Shown piece after piece: positions 31,615 to 40,067 of a DNA stretch of 64,000 nucleotides. A program made the translations under genes and the position numbers. The notes beneath the pieces are model-generated. The model ran no database searches, was not told the DNA's origin, and was given only the letters and a program-made list of their open reading frames with translations. Numbering within the stretch: the first letter of the stretch is position 1; each line of letters begins with the position of its first letter. The DNA is from Azospirillum brasilense. Lineage in GTDB: Bacteria; Pseudomonadota; Alphaproteobacteria; Azospirillales; Azospirillaceae. Location of the stretch: the NCBI RefSeq assembly GCF_008365405.1, contig NZ_QOKV01000005.1:186001-250000 (forward strand), given 5' to 3'.

Positions 31615-33306
31615 TCAGTGCCCATGCCCGCCGCCGATCGCGATGATCGGCAGGGATTGGATCAGCTGGAACGCGACGATGGTGAAGACGTACATGGCGG
31701 CGACCAGCGCGGCGACCGACACCGGCCCCGTCCACGCGGGCGCGGCGCCGACGCCGCGCGCCCCGGCCTGCCAATCGACCACGGGAGCCTGTTCAGCCGT
31801 CGCGCGCCGCGACAGCAGCGTGCGCACGACGCCATAGACGGTGACCGAGATGGCCACGGCGAAGACCGTGGCGCCGACGCCGACCAGGGCCATCAGCACC
31901 GGCCATGCCGCGGGGGCCATGCCGCCGTAGCTCACGTCGAACACCCGGCGCGGCACGCCCATGAACCCGGCCGTGATGCCCGCGGCGCCGAAGATGACCA
32001 GACCGATCGTCACCAGCAGGGGCATGCGCCTCAGCACCGCCGGGCGCCACAGCGTGCCGCCGCCGAGTGCCGGGAGCATGACCATCATGGCGGCCAGGAA
32101 CGTCTGGGTCAGCACACCGACCGCGAAGAAGTGGAAGTAGCCGGGCACGAAGAAGGTGTCCGACAGCATCGGTGCCAGTTCGCCCTGGATCAGGACGAAA
32201 GCGAAGGTGATGCCGATCATCATGTTCACCACCGCCCAACCCATGTTCGTCATGGCCGGGTTGTCCCACGGCAGCCCGCGCATCCAGCCGAAGAATCCGG
32301 TTGCGCCACGCGCCCGGGCGCTGGCCTCCAGCGAGGAGACGATGATGGCGAAGGCCGCCAGCGTCGGGACCGAGACGAACAGCGACAGCAGCGAGCCGAC
32401 CACCCGCACGCCTTCGGACAGGTTCGGCTCCAGGAACATGTGGTAGAGGCTGGTCGGCGGCACGAACACCAGATACGCCGCGAAGACGATCTTCGACATC
32501 CTGGCGCCGTGGATGGACTTCACGCCGGTCAGGTGCTCGGTGAGCACGTACCACACCAGCACGGTCGCCATCAGCGGCAGGTAGTGCAGGTTGTGGAACA
32601 GGATGTGCCACTCGGTGCCGTGGTCGGCCGGGAACGGCCCGGCGCCCAGCGACCACAGCACGCCCGGCAGGAAGGCGTTCGTCGCCGCGATGGCGCTGAC
32701 CACCAGGAACCCGGCCCAGGCGAACAGCGCGAAGCCGATGGAGGTGAATGCGTCCGCCTCGCCACGCAGCCGGGGCTGGAGCACCGTCGCGATGCCGCTG
32801 ACCGCCGAGGCGACCAAGCCGCCTGAGAGCAGCAGGTAGCCCAGCGCGAAGAACCCGACCGAGCGCGGATCGTCCGCGGCGAGTTCCGGGCTGCCGTCGT
32901 AGAGCAGCGGCGTGCCGGTGTAGGAGATCCATTCGCTGACACCGAAGCCCGCCAGCATCAGCGCGGCACCCAACCAGGCGAACGGGCGCAACGCCAGCCC
33001 GCGTCCGTTCTCGGCAGCGGCGAGCACGAGCAGGAGGGCCGCTTGGATCAGATACAGCCAGTAGAAGAACACCGACACGCCGTGCAGGGTGAGCAGGCGG
33101 TAGGCGTCGTCCGGGAAGAAGGTCAGCGCACCGGCACGGGCCAGGGCGGTCACAAAGCCTCCGATCAAGCCCAGCACCAGCGCCAGCAGGGCGGCACCGA
33201 ACAGCAGCTTGAGGAGCGCCTTGTCGGGCGTCGGCAGGGCTTTGATGCGCGCCGCCAGGGTGGGCTTGGAGCCGACCGGGGCAACGTTCGTTGAGATGGT
33301 ATCCAT
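31615..33306 (-). CDS. B-type (ba3-like) heme-copper oxidase subunit I
   Basis: This 563-residue protein has about 13 hydrophobic helices. Ligand motifs for heme and CuB are visible: LTLHGVSVFFYWLYL for the low-spin heme, ADHGTEWHILFHNLHYLPLM for the CuB His pair region, and YFHFFAVGVLTQTF for the C-terminal His ligands. The sequence type (short loops, VPPTSLYHMFLEP) is the B family, cba3/ba3-like, which reduces oxygen with high affinity. It should pump or take up protons from the cytoplasm. ATG 33306 was chosen with GGAGGA upstream. The gene follows subunit II by 17 bases. Confidence 0.88.
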   Translation of the reverse strand: MDTISTNVAPVGSKPTLAARIKALPTPDKALLKLLFGAALLALVLGLIGGFVTALARAGALTFFPDDAYRLLTLHGVSVFFYWLYLIQAALLLVLAAAENGRGLALRPFAWLGAALMLAGFGVSEWISYTGTPLLYDGSPELAADDPRSVGFFALGYLLLSGGLVASAVSGIATVLQPRLRGEADAFTSIGFALFAWAGFLVVSAIAATNAFLPGVLWSLGAGPFPADHGTEWHILFHNLHYLPLMATVLVWYVLTEHLTGVKSIHGARMSKIVFAAYLVFVPPTSLYHMFLEPNLSEGVRVVGSLLSLFVSVPTLAAFAIIVSSLEASARARGATGFFGWMRGLPWDNPAMTNMGWAVVNMMIGITFAFVLIQGELAPMLSDTFFVPGYFHFFAVGVLTQTFLAAMMVMLPALGGGTLWRPAVLRRMPLLVTIGLVIFGAAGITAGFMGVPRRVFDVSYGGMAPAAWPVLMALVGVGATVFAVAISVTVYGVVRTLLSRRATAEQAPVVDWQAGARGVGAAPAWTGPVSVAALVAAMYVFTIVAFQLIQSLPIIAIGGGHGH

Positions 33307-33323
33307 GGTGGGTCCTCCCCGGG

Positions 33324-33980
33324 TCATGCGACGACGATGCGGCCCTGCATGGCGTCGTGCGCCTGGCCGCAATAGACGGTGCAGTACACGAGGTACTCGC
33401 CCGGCTTGGTGAAGGTGATGACCTGCTCGGTGACCGTGTTCGGCCGCAGGCGGGTGATCCGGCTGGCGGAACCCAGTTGGATCGACGCGCCGTGCGTGAT
33501 GTCGTCCGCCATCATGCGGAACCGGTACGCCTGCCCGGCCTTCAGCCGCAACATGTCCGGGCTGTAGGAGAACTTCTGGGCCATCAGGTAGACGTCCACC
33601 GGCTCGCCTCCGGCGTCATGGCCGTGATCGTGCCCCTCGGCAACGTGGCTGTGCGTGGCCTCGCTGACGTGCGGGTTCACGCTGCCGTCCTCCTGCGTGT
33701 ACCGCTGGATGAAGTAGTCGTGCTCGAAGCGGAACTCCTCGGGCGCCATGCCCGCCGAAGCCCCGCGACCACCGTGGCCACCGGCCTCGGCGGGTGCTTC
33801 GGCGGCACCATGGCCGCCATGACCACCACCGTGAGCGTCGGGTTCGGGGGCAGCGGCCGTTTTGCCGCCGAAGGGGAGCGGTGCGGCCCCGTAGGCCGCC
33901 CAGGTGCCGTACAGGGAGACGGCGCCGAAGCCCAGTCCGGCGATGAAGCCGCGACGGGTCGTGAAATGCCTCTCAGACAT
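33324..33980 (-). CDS. B-type heme-copper oxidase subunit II (CuA)
   Basis: This 218-residue protein has an N-terminal Tat-like signal or anchor (TTRRGFIAGLGFGAVSLYG). A His/Gly-rich linker (GGGHGGHG and later HSHVAEGHDHGHD) follows. The cupredoxin domain has the CuA ligands in VYCTVYCGQAHDAM near the C-terminus (CxxxCGxxHxxM) and the first His in DDITHGAS. It receives electrons from a cytochrome c or cupredoxin and passes them to subunit I. The His-rich linker is unusual and may bind copper. The start ATG 33980 is followed by the twin-Arg motif. Confidence 0.88.
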   Translation of the reverse strand: MSERHFTTRRGFIAGLGFGAVSLYGTWAAYGAAPLPFGGKTAAAPEPDAHGGGHGGHGAAEAPAEAGGHGGRGASAGMAPEEFRFEHDYFIQRYTQEDGSVNPHVSEATHSHVAEGHDHGHDAGGEPVDVYLMAQKFSYSPDMLRLKAGQAYRFRMMADDITHGASIQLGSASRITRLRPNTVTEQVITFTKPGEYLVYCTVYCGQAHDAMQGRIVVA

Positions 33981-34085
33981 TGTGAGAGTCCTCTGGTCGC
34001 GTGGTCGGAATCGCTCGCGAACGCCGCCGGTCAGGCGGCGCGTGGCCGGGCGTCCGACGCAGACGGCGTCAGGGCGCTCGGCCGG

Positions 34086-34433
34086 TCAGAGGACGGTCTT
34101 CGGAGGGGGCGTGTCCGGCGCGATGTTCCGGGCGTTCGGGGCGTAGTCGGGCCGCGGGTGCCAGGACGTCTCCACCGTCGTCACCGCGACGGCGGCGACA
34201 TGGTCCGCCGGGGCTTCGGCCGCCGGGCAACACGGAGCCACGACCACGAGGGCGGCCTTGTGGGAGTCGCCGTGCGACGGGGCCGAAGGCGATGGCGTGT
34301 GATGGGAACGGTGGTCGATCGGCCCGCCATGGGCCTCCACATGCGCCATGGCTCCGCCCGCCGCGCCCACCAGGAGCGCGAAGGCGAACGCCAGAACGGC
34401 GAAGATGTGGCCCAAACGCGTCATGTCTGCCAT
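34086..34433 (-). CDS. Small exported His/Cys-containing protein
   Basis: This 115-residue protein begins MADMTRLGHIFAVLAFAFALL and has a signal peptide ending GAMAHV. The mature part is His-rich (HVEAHGGPIDHRSHH) with a CC pair in APCCPAAEAP. No named family is claimed, but the composition resembles exported copper-binding peptides. The gene lies upstream of, and in the same direction as, oxidase subunit II. Start ATG 34424 is also possible. Confidence 0.5.
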   Translation of the reverse strand: MADMTRLGHIFAVLAFAFALLVGAAGGAMAHVEAHGGPIDHRSHHTPSPSAPSHGDSHKAALVVVAPCCPAAEAPADHVAAVAVTTVETSWHPRPDYAPNARNIAPDTPPPKTVL

Positions 34434-34857
34434 CGTCACCAATGACCCGGGACCTCCCAGGCCATGCCAAGCGTAGCCCCTATCATAGGTCCGGGAATTG
34501 ATCGGCATCAACCCGGCGCCCGTGTCACGGTCCGGTAGTGGAAACGCCGTGGGTGAAACGTCACCGGGCGGTGGTGCCTTGCGCCTGCGGCAGGGCGGCG
34601 CCGGTGACCGGACAGGAGACGTGTTCGACTTTGTCCTTGACCTTCCAGCGGCTGGAAGGCGCAGGGTTCTTCCTGTGGCATCTCCGGCCCGGTCGAAAGT
34701 GCGGGGGACATTCCGACGCACTCCTTCTCCGACGCTTGGCAGGGATCGTTGCCGAAGCCATCTGTTGTTGCAGGGGCCTGGAAACGGTCGTAGGTTTCCA
34801 TAAGGGTGCGGTGGGCACTGGGGTGCCGCACGGCTCCCACAAGATGAGGCAAACGCC
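34434..34857. other. Intergenic region with CueR operator and long leader
   Basis: This 424-base region separates the exported His-rich gene on the minus strand from the exported Cys-rich gene on the plus strand. It has a CueR-like operator at 34640, about 200 bases before the plus-strand start codon, and GC-rich hairpin-forming sequence between 34800 and 34850 (for example GTGCGG...CCGCAC). Possible open frames here have no family look or ribosome-binding site and are taken as non-coding. Confidence 0.45.
34640..34660 (+). promoter_or_regulatory. CueR-like operator of the Spy/RND copper operon
   Basis: CCTTCCAG and CTGGAAGG form a perfect inverted repeat with a 3-base spacer, overlapping TTGACC at 34637-34642 as the -35. 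It matches the copZ and copA operators in its arms and spacing. It should make the downstream plus-strand copper genes responsive to Cu(I) through CueR. Confidence 0.75.
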
Positions 34858-35247
34858 ATGTGGCGTGCGACGCGGTCGTCGGTGAGGAGGGTGGTGGTGA
34901 GCCTGCTGATGCTGGCCACGCTGCTCGTCTATGCCGCGCCGAGCCACGCCAACCTGGGGCCTCACCATGCGTCCCAGACTCCTCACGAGCACGTTCTGGT
35001 CGACAACCATGGCGACGCCATCGCGACCGTCCCGGACCACGAGCACAAGGAAGCTCCGTGTGGGGACCTTGGCCTGCTCGACGAAGGGGCCTGCTGCAGC
35101 GTCGCTCAGTGCATTACCATGCACGGAGGCCTCCCCGCTGCGATGGCCGAGGCGTTCACCCCGCGCCTGAACACGTCCCAGCATCTGCCTGCCCTGGCCA
35201 CGCCGGACGGCATCGGCATCGACCCGGCTTTCCGCCCCCCGCTCTGA
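34858..35247 (+). CDS. Small exported His/Cys-rich protein
   Basis: This 129-residue protein starts MWRATRSSVRRVVVSLLMLA with a signal ending in APSHA. The mature part has many His (HHASQTPHEHVLVDNHGD, HEHK) and a Cys cluster (APCGD, CCSVAQC) followed by MHGGLP, then a Pro-rich end. It resembles the exported protein at 17137 in layout. A CopL-like role in periplasmic copper binding is plausible but not shown. GAGG lies eight bases before the ATG. It is the first gene after the CueR-like operator at 34640. Confidence 0.6.
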   Translation: MWRATRSSVRRVVVSLLMLATLLVYAAPSHANLGPHHASQTPHEHVLVDNHGDAIATVPDHEHKEAPCGDLGLLDEGACCSVAQCITMHGGLPAAMAEAFTPRLNTSQHLPALATPDGIGIDPAFRPPL

Positions 35248-35404
35248 CCATCTGACGCCACGAGTCCGCCCGCGCCCGACCTGAGCCTCGGCTCGGCGAA
35301 GGGCGCCGGTCCCGGCCCTCGTGCGCTTGGCTTTTGCGTCCCCGGCGCTCCCGCGTGGAGTCCGTCCGGGATGGCTCGAACCCGATGTTCAGATGGAGGA
35401 CGCC

Positions 35405-36169
35405 ATGTCGTCTCTCACCCGCAAGATGCTCCCGGTTCTCGCGCTGACCGCCATGATGTCGGTCGCCCAGGCCCAGACCACCACAGACCAAGACCACAAC
35501 GCCCATCATCCGGACGGGGCCGCGGCCACGACGCAGGCCCAGCCCGCTCCGGCCCCCACCCCGGCCCCCACGCAGCCGACCCCGGGCGCGAAGCCCGGCG
35601 CGCCCGGCAACGCGCCGATGATGGGTCAGGGCATGGGCAGCGGCATCGTCGTCCAGCCCGGCGCCCAGGCGCAGGGTGGCCAGCCCGGCATGATGATGAA
35701 CATGGACCAGATGCGCTCGATGATGGGCGGCATGTCGGGCCAGCAGGACGGCCAAGCCGGGATGATGGGGCCCGGGATGATGGGGCCCGGCATGATGTCC
35801 ATGATGCGACAGATGATGATGGGCCAGCAGGGCGGAATGGGCTTGCCCTTCGAGCACGTCGAGGGCCGCATCGCGTTCCTGAAGGCCGAACTCAAGATCA
35901 CCGACGCCCAAGCACCGCAGTGGAACGCCTTCGCCGACAGCCTGCGGGCGAACGCCAAGGCCCATCAGGCCATGCACGAGCAGATGACCAAAGGCGGCAT
36001 GCCCTCCTCCTGGCCCGACCGGCTCGCTTTCCAGCAGAAGGCGCTGTCCACCCGGCTCGACGCCCTGAAGGCGCTGGAGTCCGCCGCCAAGCCGCTCTAC
36101 GCCGTGCTGACCGACGAGCAGAAGGCGCTCGCGGACCGGCTGCTCCCCGGCCCCATGGGCATGATGTGA
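35405..36169 (+). CDS. Met-rich Spy/LTXXQ-family periplasmic protein
   Basis: This 254-residue protein has a signal peptide (MLPVLALTAMMSVAQA), a Pro/Gln/Ala-rich linker, then a very Met/Gly-rich segment (MMGQGMGS, PGMMMNMDQMRSMMGG, GMMGPGMMGPGMMSMM). The helical C-terminal domain has FEHVEGRIAFLKAELKITDA and VLTDEQKALADRLLP, the Spy/LTxxQ pattern. Spy/CpxP-like proteins act as chaperones in the periplasm, and Met-rich segments bind Cu(I). GGAGG precedes the ATG. It lies in the copper operon. Confidence 0.8.
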   Translation: MSSLTRKMLPVLALTAMMSVAQAQTTTDQDHNAHHPDGAAATTQAQPAPAPTPAPTQPTPGAKPGAPGNAPMMGQGMGSGIVVQPGAQAQGGQPGMMMNMDQMRSMMGGMSGQQDGQAGMMGPGMMGPGMMSMMRQMMMGQQGGMGLPFEHVEGRIAFLKAELKITDAQAPQWNAFADSLRANAKAHQAMHEQMTKGGMPSSWPDRLAFQQKALSTRLDALKALESAAKPLYAVLTDEQKALADRLLPGPMGMM

Positions 36170-36179
36170 GGAGGCGGCC

Positions 36180-36452
36180 ATGACGCACCACGAACACACC
36201 CTTCACGCTCCCGGGCCGCAGGCGCGCACGCCCTGGTACCGGACCTGGACCGGCTTGGCCGGACTCGGCGGTGCCGCCTTGGCGGCTGTGTACCTGTCGC
36301 TCTTCCACGTCGACCATGCGCTCGACGCGCTTCCGCTTCTCGTCCTGCTCCTGTGCCCGCTGATGCACCTGTTCATGCATGGCGGTCACGGGCATGGCGG
36401 CCACAGCGGGAACGGTGACACCGACCGGCCGAACAAGCGGGGCACGCCATGA
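36180..36452 (+). CDS. DUF2933-type small membrane protein
   Basis: This 90-residue protein has two hydrophobic segments (LGGAALAAVYLSLF and LDALPLLVLLLCPLMHLFMH) and a His/Gly-rich tail (MHGGHGHGGHSG). The CPLMHLFMHGGH motif is that of DUF2933 proteins next to copper-resistance genes. Its stop overlaps the following methyltransferase-like gene by ATGA. It begins 10 bases after the Spy-like gene. Confidence 0.75.
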   Translation: MTHHEHTLHAPGPQARTPWYRTWTGLAGLGGAALAAVYLSLFHVDHALDALPLLVLLLCPLMHLFMHGGHGHGGHSGNGDTDRPNKRGTP

Positions 36453-37126
36453 CGCACGAAGCCTCGGCCTACGGGCTTTGGATGCTGGTCGCCCTCAACT
36501 CGGCCATCTTCATCATCTTCGCCTTCAGCTTCGGCAAGCCGCAGTCGCCCCGGGACTGGCGGTCCTTCGGGGCGTTCAGCGCCTTCATCGTGGCCCTGTT
36601 CACCGAGATGTACGGCTTCCCGCTGACCATCTACCTGCTCTCGGGCTGGCTCCAGACCCGCTATCCGGGCCTCGACATCCTGTCGCACGACGCCGGGCAC
36701 CTCTGGTCGACCGTCCTCGGCTTGGCGGGCAACCCGCACTTCAACGTGCTGCACATCCTCAGCAACCTGCTGATCCTGGGCGGCTTCGTCCTGCTCTCGG
36801 CGGCCTGGAAAGTGCTTCATGCGGCGCAGAAGCAAGACAGGCTCGCCACAACGGGCGTGTACGCCCATGTCCGGCACCCGCAGTACATCGCCTTCATCGG
36901 CATCCTGTTCGGCTTCCTGCTCCAGTGGCCGACCATCCTGACGCTGGCGATGTTCCCGCTGCTGGTCCTGATGTACATCCGTCTGGCCCGGTCCGAGGAG
37001 CGGGAAGCCCTCCGGGTGTTCGGCGCCGAGTACGAGCGTTACGCCGCGGTCACGCCGGGTTGGCTTCCGCGTCTCTCCTCCCGTGGGCCGAACCACCCCA
37101 GAGTGGGAGGGTCGTTCGGTGCGTGA
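36449..37126 (+). CDS. Isoprenylcysteine methyltransferase-like (ICMT/PEMT) membrane protein
   Basis: This 225-residue protein has five or six hydrophobic helices, and its C-terminal half has TTGVYAHVRHPQYIAFIGIL and later SEEREALRVFGAEYERYAAV. The RHPQY and E-x-x-FG-xx-Y pattern binds SAM in ICMT and phospholipid N-methyltransferase families. The substrate is unknown; related genes are frequent in heavy-metal operons. The ATG overlaps the preceding stop. It is followed by the RND outer-membrane gene 16 bases later. Confidence 0.78.
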   Translation: MTHEASAYGLWMLVALNSAIFIIFAFSFGKPQSPRDWRSFGAFSAFIVALFTEMYGFPLTIYLLSGWLQTRYPGLDILSHDAGHLWSTVLGLAGNPHFNVLHILSNLLILGGFVLLSAAWKVLHAAQKQDRLATTGVYAHVRHPQYIAFIGILFGFLLQWPTILTLAMFPLLVLMYIRLARSEEREALRVFGAEYERYAAVTPGWLPRLSSRGPNHPRVGGSFGA

Positions 37127-37142
37127 TTCTGGGTGGAAGCTC

Positions 37143-38333
37143 ATGAAGCAAGCGGCGGCAACGACCGTCGCCGTGTGCCTGCTGGCGCTCCCGGCCGGAG
37201 CGCAGACGCTTCGGGACGCGGTCGAGGGCGCCTGGAAGCTCAATCCCGAGGTCAGGAGCCTGGAGGCCCAGAGGGCCGTGGCCACCGCCCGGCGCGGCGC
37301 CGGGGAGGCGCTGGTCCCGGCCGCCCCGGCGGTCACGCTGCGGCACACGAGCGACTACCTGAACCGGAACATCGGACGGCGCGAGTACGAGGCCGAACTC
37401 GGCGTCCCGCTCTGGCTGCCCGGCCAGGGAACGGCGACCGTCCGGGCGGGCGACGCGCTGCTGGCGCGCACCGACGCCGAGATCGCCGCGCGCCAGCTGG
37501 CGGTCGCCGGGGAGGTCCGGACGGCCCAGTGGCAGGTCGCGCTGGCCGAGCGCCGCGCCGAGCTCGCCCGGCAGCGCCTCAAGGTCGCCCGCCAATTGGA
37601 GGCCGACACCCGACGGACCGCCCGGGCCGGGGAGACCTCCGAGGCCGATCACCAGTTGGCCCGGGCCGAAGCCCTCTCCGTCGCCACGGACCTCCGCGAC
37701 GAGGAACTGGCCCTGGAGGAGGCCCGCCAGGCGTTCCGGACGCTCACAGGGATGGCGCCGCCGAAGGCGGCACCGGAGCCGGACATCGGCGAACCGCCGC
37801 TCGACCGGCACCCGTCGCTTCTGGCGGCGCAGCTGGGCGTGCGGGCCGCGCAAGCCCAGCGCCAGCTGGTCGACCTGACGACGCGCGACAGCCCGGAGGT
37901 CGGGCTGATGGCTCGCCGCGAACGCGACAGCCGCGAGGAACGCTACGACACCGTGTTCGGCGTCTCCGTCCGCATCCCGTTCGCGGTCGAGGCCGTGAAC
38001 GCGCCCAAGCGGGCCGAGGCGGCGACCGAGGTCGTCCGCTCCGAGGCCGAGCAGGCCAACGCGGCCCGCACGGTCGAGTCGGACATCCGGCAAGCCCGCC
38101 TCGCCCATCAGGCGGCGAGCGAGCGCCTGTCGTTCGCGCGCGACCGGGCTGCGGCCCTCAGGGCACGCCTGTCGAACATCGAGCGCGCCCGGAGGGCGGG
38201 CGAGATCAGCCTCGTCGAGCACGTGCGCGCCCAGGAGGCGGCCTTCGAGGCCGACCTCGCCCGCGCCACCGCCGAAATCCAGGTCAGCGCCGCACGCGCC
38301 CGTATGAACCAGTCCCTCGGAGTTCTTCCATGA
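37143..38333 (+). CDS. TolC/CusC-family outer-membrane efflux protein
   Basis: This 396-residue protein has a signal peptide (MKQAAATTVAVCLLALPAGA) and two repeated long-helix domains: AWKLNPEVRSLEAQRAVATA and later QLGVRAAQAQRQLVDLTTR, each followed by a beta strand pair (VTLRHTSDYLN; VGLMARRERDS). This is the OEP fold forming the outer-membrane exit duct of RND pumps. The ATG at 37143 is chosen over the longer frame. The stop overlaps the adaptor gene (ATGA). Confidence 0.85.
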   Translation: MKQAAATTVAVCLLALPAGAQTLRDAVEGAWKLNPEVRSLEAQRAVATARRGAGEALVPAAPAVTLRHTSDYLNRNIGRREYEAELGVPLWLPGQGTATVRAGDALLARTDAEIAARQLAVAGEVRTAQWQVALAERRAELARQRLKVARQLEADTRRTARAGETSEADHQLARAEALSVATDLRDEELALEEARQAFRTLTGMAPPKAAPEPDIGEPPLDRHPSLLAAQLGVRAAQAQRQLVDLTTRDSPEVGLMARRERDSREERYDTVFGVSVRIPFAVEAVNAPKRAEAATEVVRSEAEQANAARTVESDIRQARLAHQAASERLSFARDRAAALRARLSNIERARRAGEISLVEHVRAQEAAFEADLARATAEIQVSAARARMNQSLGVLP

Positions 38334-40054
38334 CCACCCGACGCCTTCTTGCCGCGACCGTCGTCGCCGCGAGCCTTGCCGCGCCGGTCGCCGCTCCCGC
38401 CCTCGCCCACGAGGGCCACGCCCATGGCAGCGAGGAGCCGAAGCCGGTCGTCACGACGGCCGCCCCCACCCTGGAAACGTCCTCGTCCGACTTCGAGCTC
38501 GTGGCGGTCGCCCGGGGAAAGACCCTGCTCGTCCATCTGGACCGCTTCGCCACCAACGAGCCCGTGAACGGCGCCACCATCGAGGTGAGCGCCGATGGCG
38601 AGGCCGCGACGGCCTCGCCCGTCTCCGGCGAGGAGGGCGTCTACCGCCTCGACCCGTCCTGGCTCTCCAAGCCGGGATCCCATGAAGTGACCGTCTCCAT
38701 CACCGCGGCCGACGCGGCCGACCTGCTGATCGGTACCCTGGAGATCCCGGCAGATGCGGCTAAAGCACAGACCGGCGGTGCGCAGGGTGTTTCCGCCGTC
38801 CTCGGGCAGGTCCGGAACGATTCGGGCCTGATGCTGGGGGCGGTCATGGTCTTCCTGCTCGGGGTCCTGACCACCGTCGCCCTGACCCAGCGTGGACGCA
38901 CGCGGACGGTCGCGGGCGCCGCGCTGGTCGGCCTCGGCCTGCTGTTGGCGAGCGGCGCCGCCTTCGCCCACGGCGGCGAGGACCACAGCCACGGCGACGA
39001 GGACAAGGGCAAAGCATCGGCGGCGGCCGTCCCGATGGGGGCGACCGGCGCTTCGGAGAGCCCGCGGCGCCTGCCGGACGGCAGCCTGTACGTGCCCAAG
39101 CCGTCGCAGCGCCTGCTGTCGGTCCGAACCATCGTTGCCAAGCCGCAGGAGGCGGCGCAGACGGTGCAGTTGATCGGCCAAGTGATCGCCGACCCCAACG
39201 GCGGCGGCCACGTCCAGGCCACGCAGAGCGGTCGCATCGAGCCGGGGGACAAGGGGCTGCCCTACGTCGGCCAGCGGGTCGAGGCCGGGCAGATCCTCGC
39301 CTACATCGCCCCCGCCGTGACCTTTGTGGACCGCAGCGGCATCCAGCAGCAGATCGCGACGGTCGAGCAGGAACTGGTCATCGCCGAATCCCGCCTCCAG
39401 CGGCTCCGGAAGCTGGAAGGCAGCGTGCCACAGCGCGACATCGAAGAGGCGGAGGCCAATCTCAACGGTCTGCGCAAGCGCCGGGCCGCTCTGTCCCCCG
39501 CGCTGACGACCAAGGAAGCCCTGCGGGCGCCCATCTCCGGGGTGGTCACGGCCAACAACATCAAGGCCGGACAGGTGGTCGAGGGGCGCGACCAGGTGCT
39601 GTTCGAGATCGTCGACCCGTCGCGGCTGATGGTTGAAGCGGTCGCCTTCGATCCCCGGGTGGCGAACGCCATCAAAGCGGCCACGGCGACGACAGCCGAC
39701 GGCACCAGCCTATCCCTGGAACTCCTCGGCTCCAGTCTCGCGCTGCGCCAACAGGCGATCCCGCTGCTCTTCCGGATCGGCAATCCGCCGTCGGGGCTCG
39801 GCGTCGGCCAGCCGGTCCGGCTCGTCGCCCAGGTGCAGGGCACCGCGTCGGGCATCGTCCTGCCGCGGCAGAGCGTGGTGCGCAACGCCAGCGGCCAGCC
39901 CATCGTCTGGCAGCACGACACCCCGCAACGCTTCGTCGCCCGCCCGGTGCGCACGCAGCCCGTCGACGGCGACACGGTGCTGGTCCTGGCGGGCGTCGAG
40001 CCGGAGGCGCGCATCGTCACCGACGGCGCCGGTCTCCTCAACCAGATCCGGTGA
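38330..40054 (+). CDS. RND efflux membrane-fusion protein with extra N-terminal and TM domains
   Basis: This 574-residue protein has a signal peptide, a His-rich stretch ([12 protein letters not shown]), a beta-rich domain (about 45-140), then TM segments ([19 protein letters not shown] and [20 protein letters not shown]) followed by a second His-rich linker ([15 protein letters not shown]). Only from about residue 260 does the ordinary adaptor begin: [20 protein letters not shown], a coiled-coil hairpin ([16 protein letters not shown]) and [20 protein letters not shown]. The adaptor links CusA-type pumps to TolC. The extra N-terminal half looks like an added metal-binding and membrane module. 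Confidence 0.82.
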   Translation: MTTRRLLAATVVAASLAAPVAAPALAHEGHAHGSEEPKPVVTTAAPTLETSSSDFELVAVARGKTLLVHLDRFATNEPVNGATIEVSADGEAATASPVSGEEGVYRLDPSWLSKPGSHEVTVSITAADAADLLIGTLEIPADAAKAQTGGAQGVSAVLGQVRNDSGLMLGAVMVFLLGVLTTVALTQRGRTRTVAGAALVGLGLLLASGAAFAHGGEDHSHGDEDKGKASAAAVPMGATGASESPRRLPDGSLYVPKPSQRLLSVRTIVAKPQEAAQTVQLIGQVIADPNGGGHVQATQSGRIEPGDKGLPYVGQRVEAGQILAYIAPAVTFVDRSGIQQQIATVEQELVIAESRLQRLRKLEGSVPQRDIEEAEANLNGLRKRRAALSPALTTKEALRAPISGVVTANNIKAGQVVEGRDQVLFEIVDPSRLMVEAVAFDPRVANAIKAATATTADGTSLSLELLGSSLALRQQAIPLLFRIGNPPSGLGVGQPVRLVAQVQGTASGIVLPRQSVVRNASGQPIVWQHDTPQRFVARPVRTQPVDGDTVLVLAGVEPEARIVTDGAGLLNQIR

Positions 40055-40067
40055 GGAGCCCCCCGCC

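Noticed and set aside
34508..34852. A minus-strand frame of 114 codons in the copper leader region
   Set aside because: It has no signal, motif or ribosome-binding site and overlaps the CueR operator and leader of the plus-strand operon.
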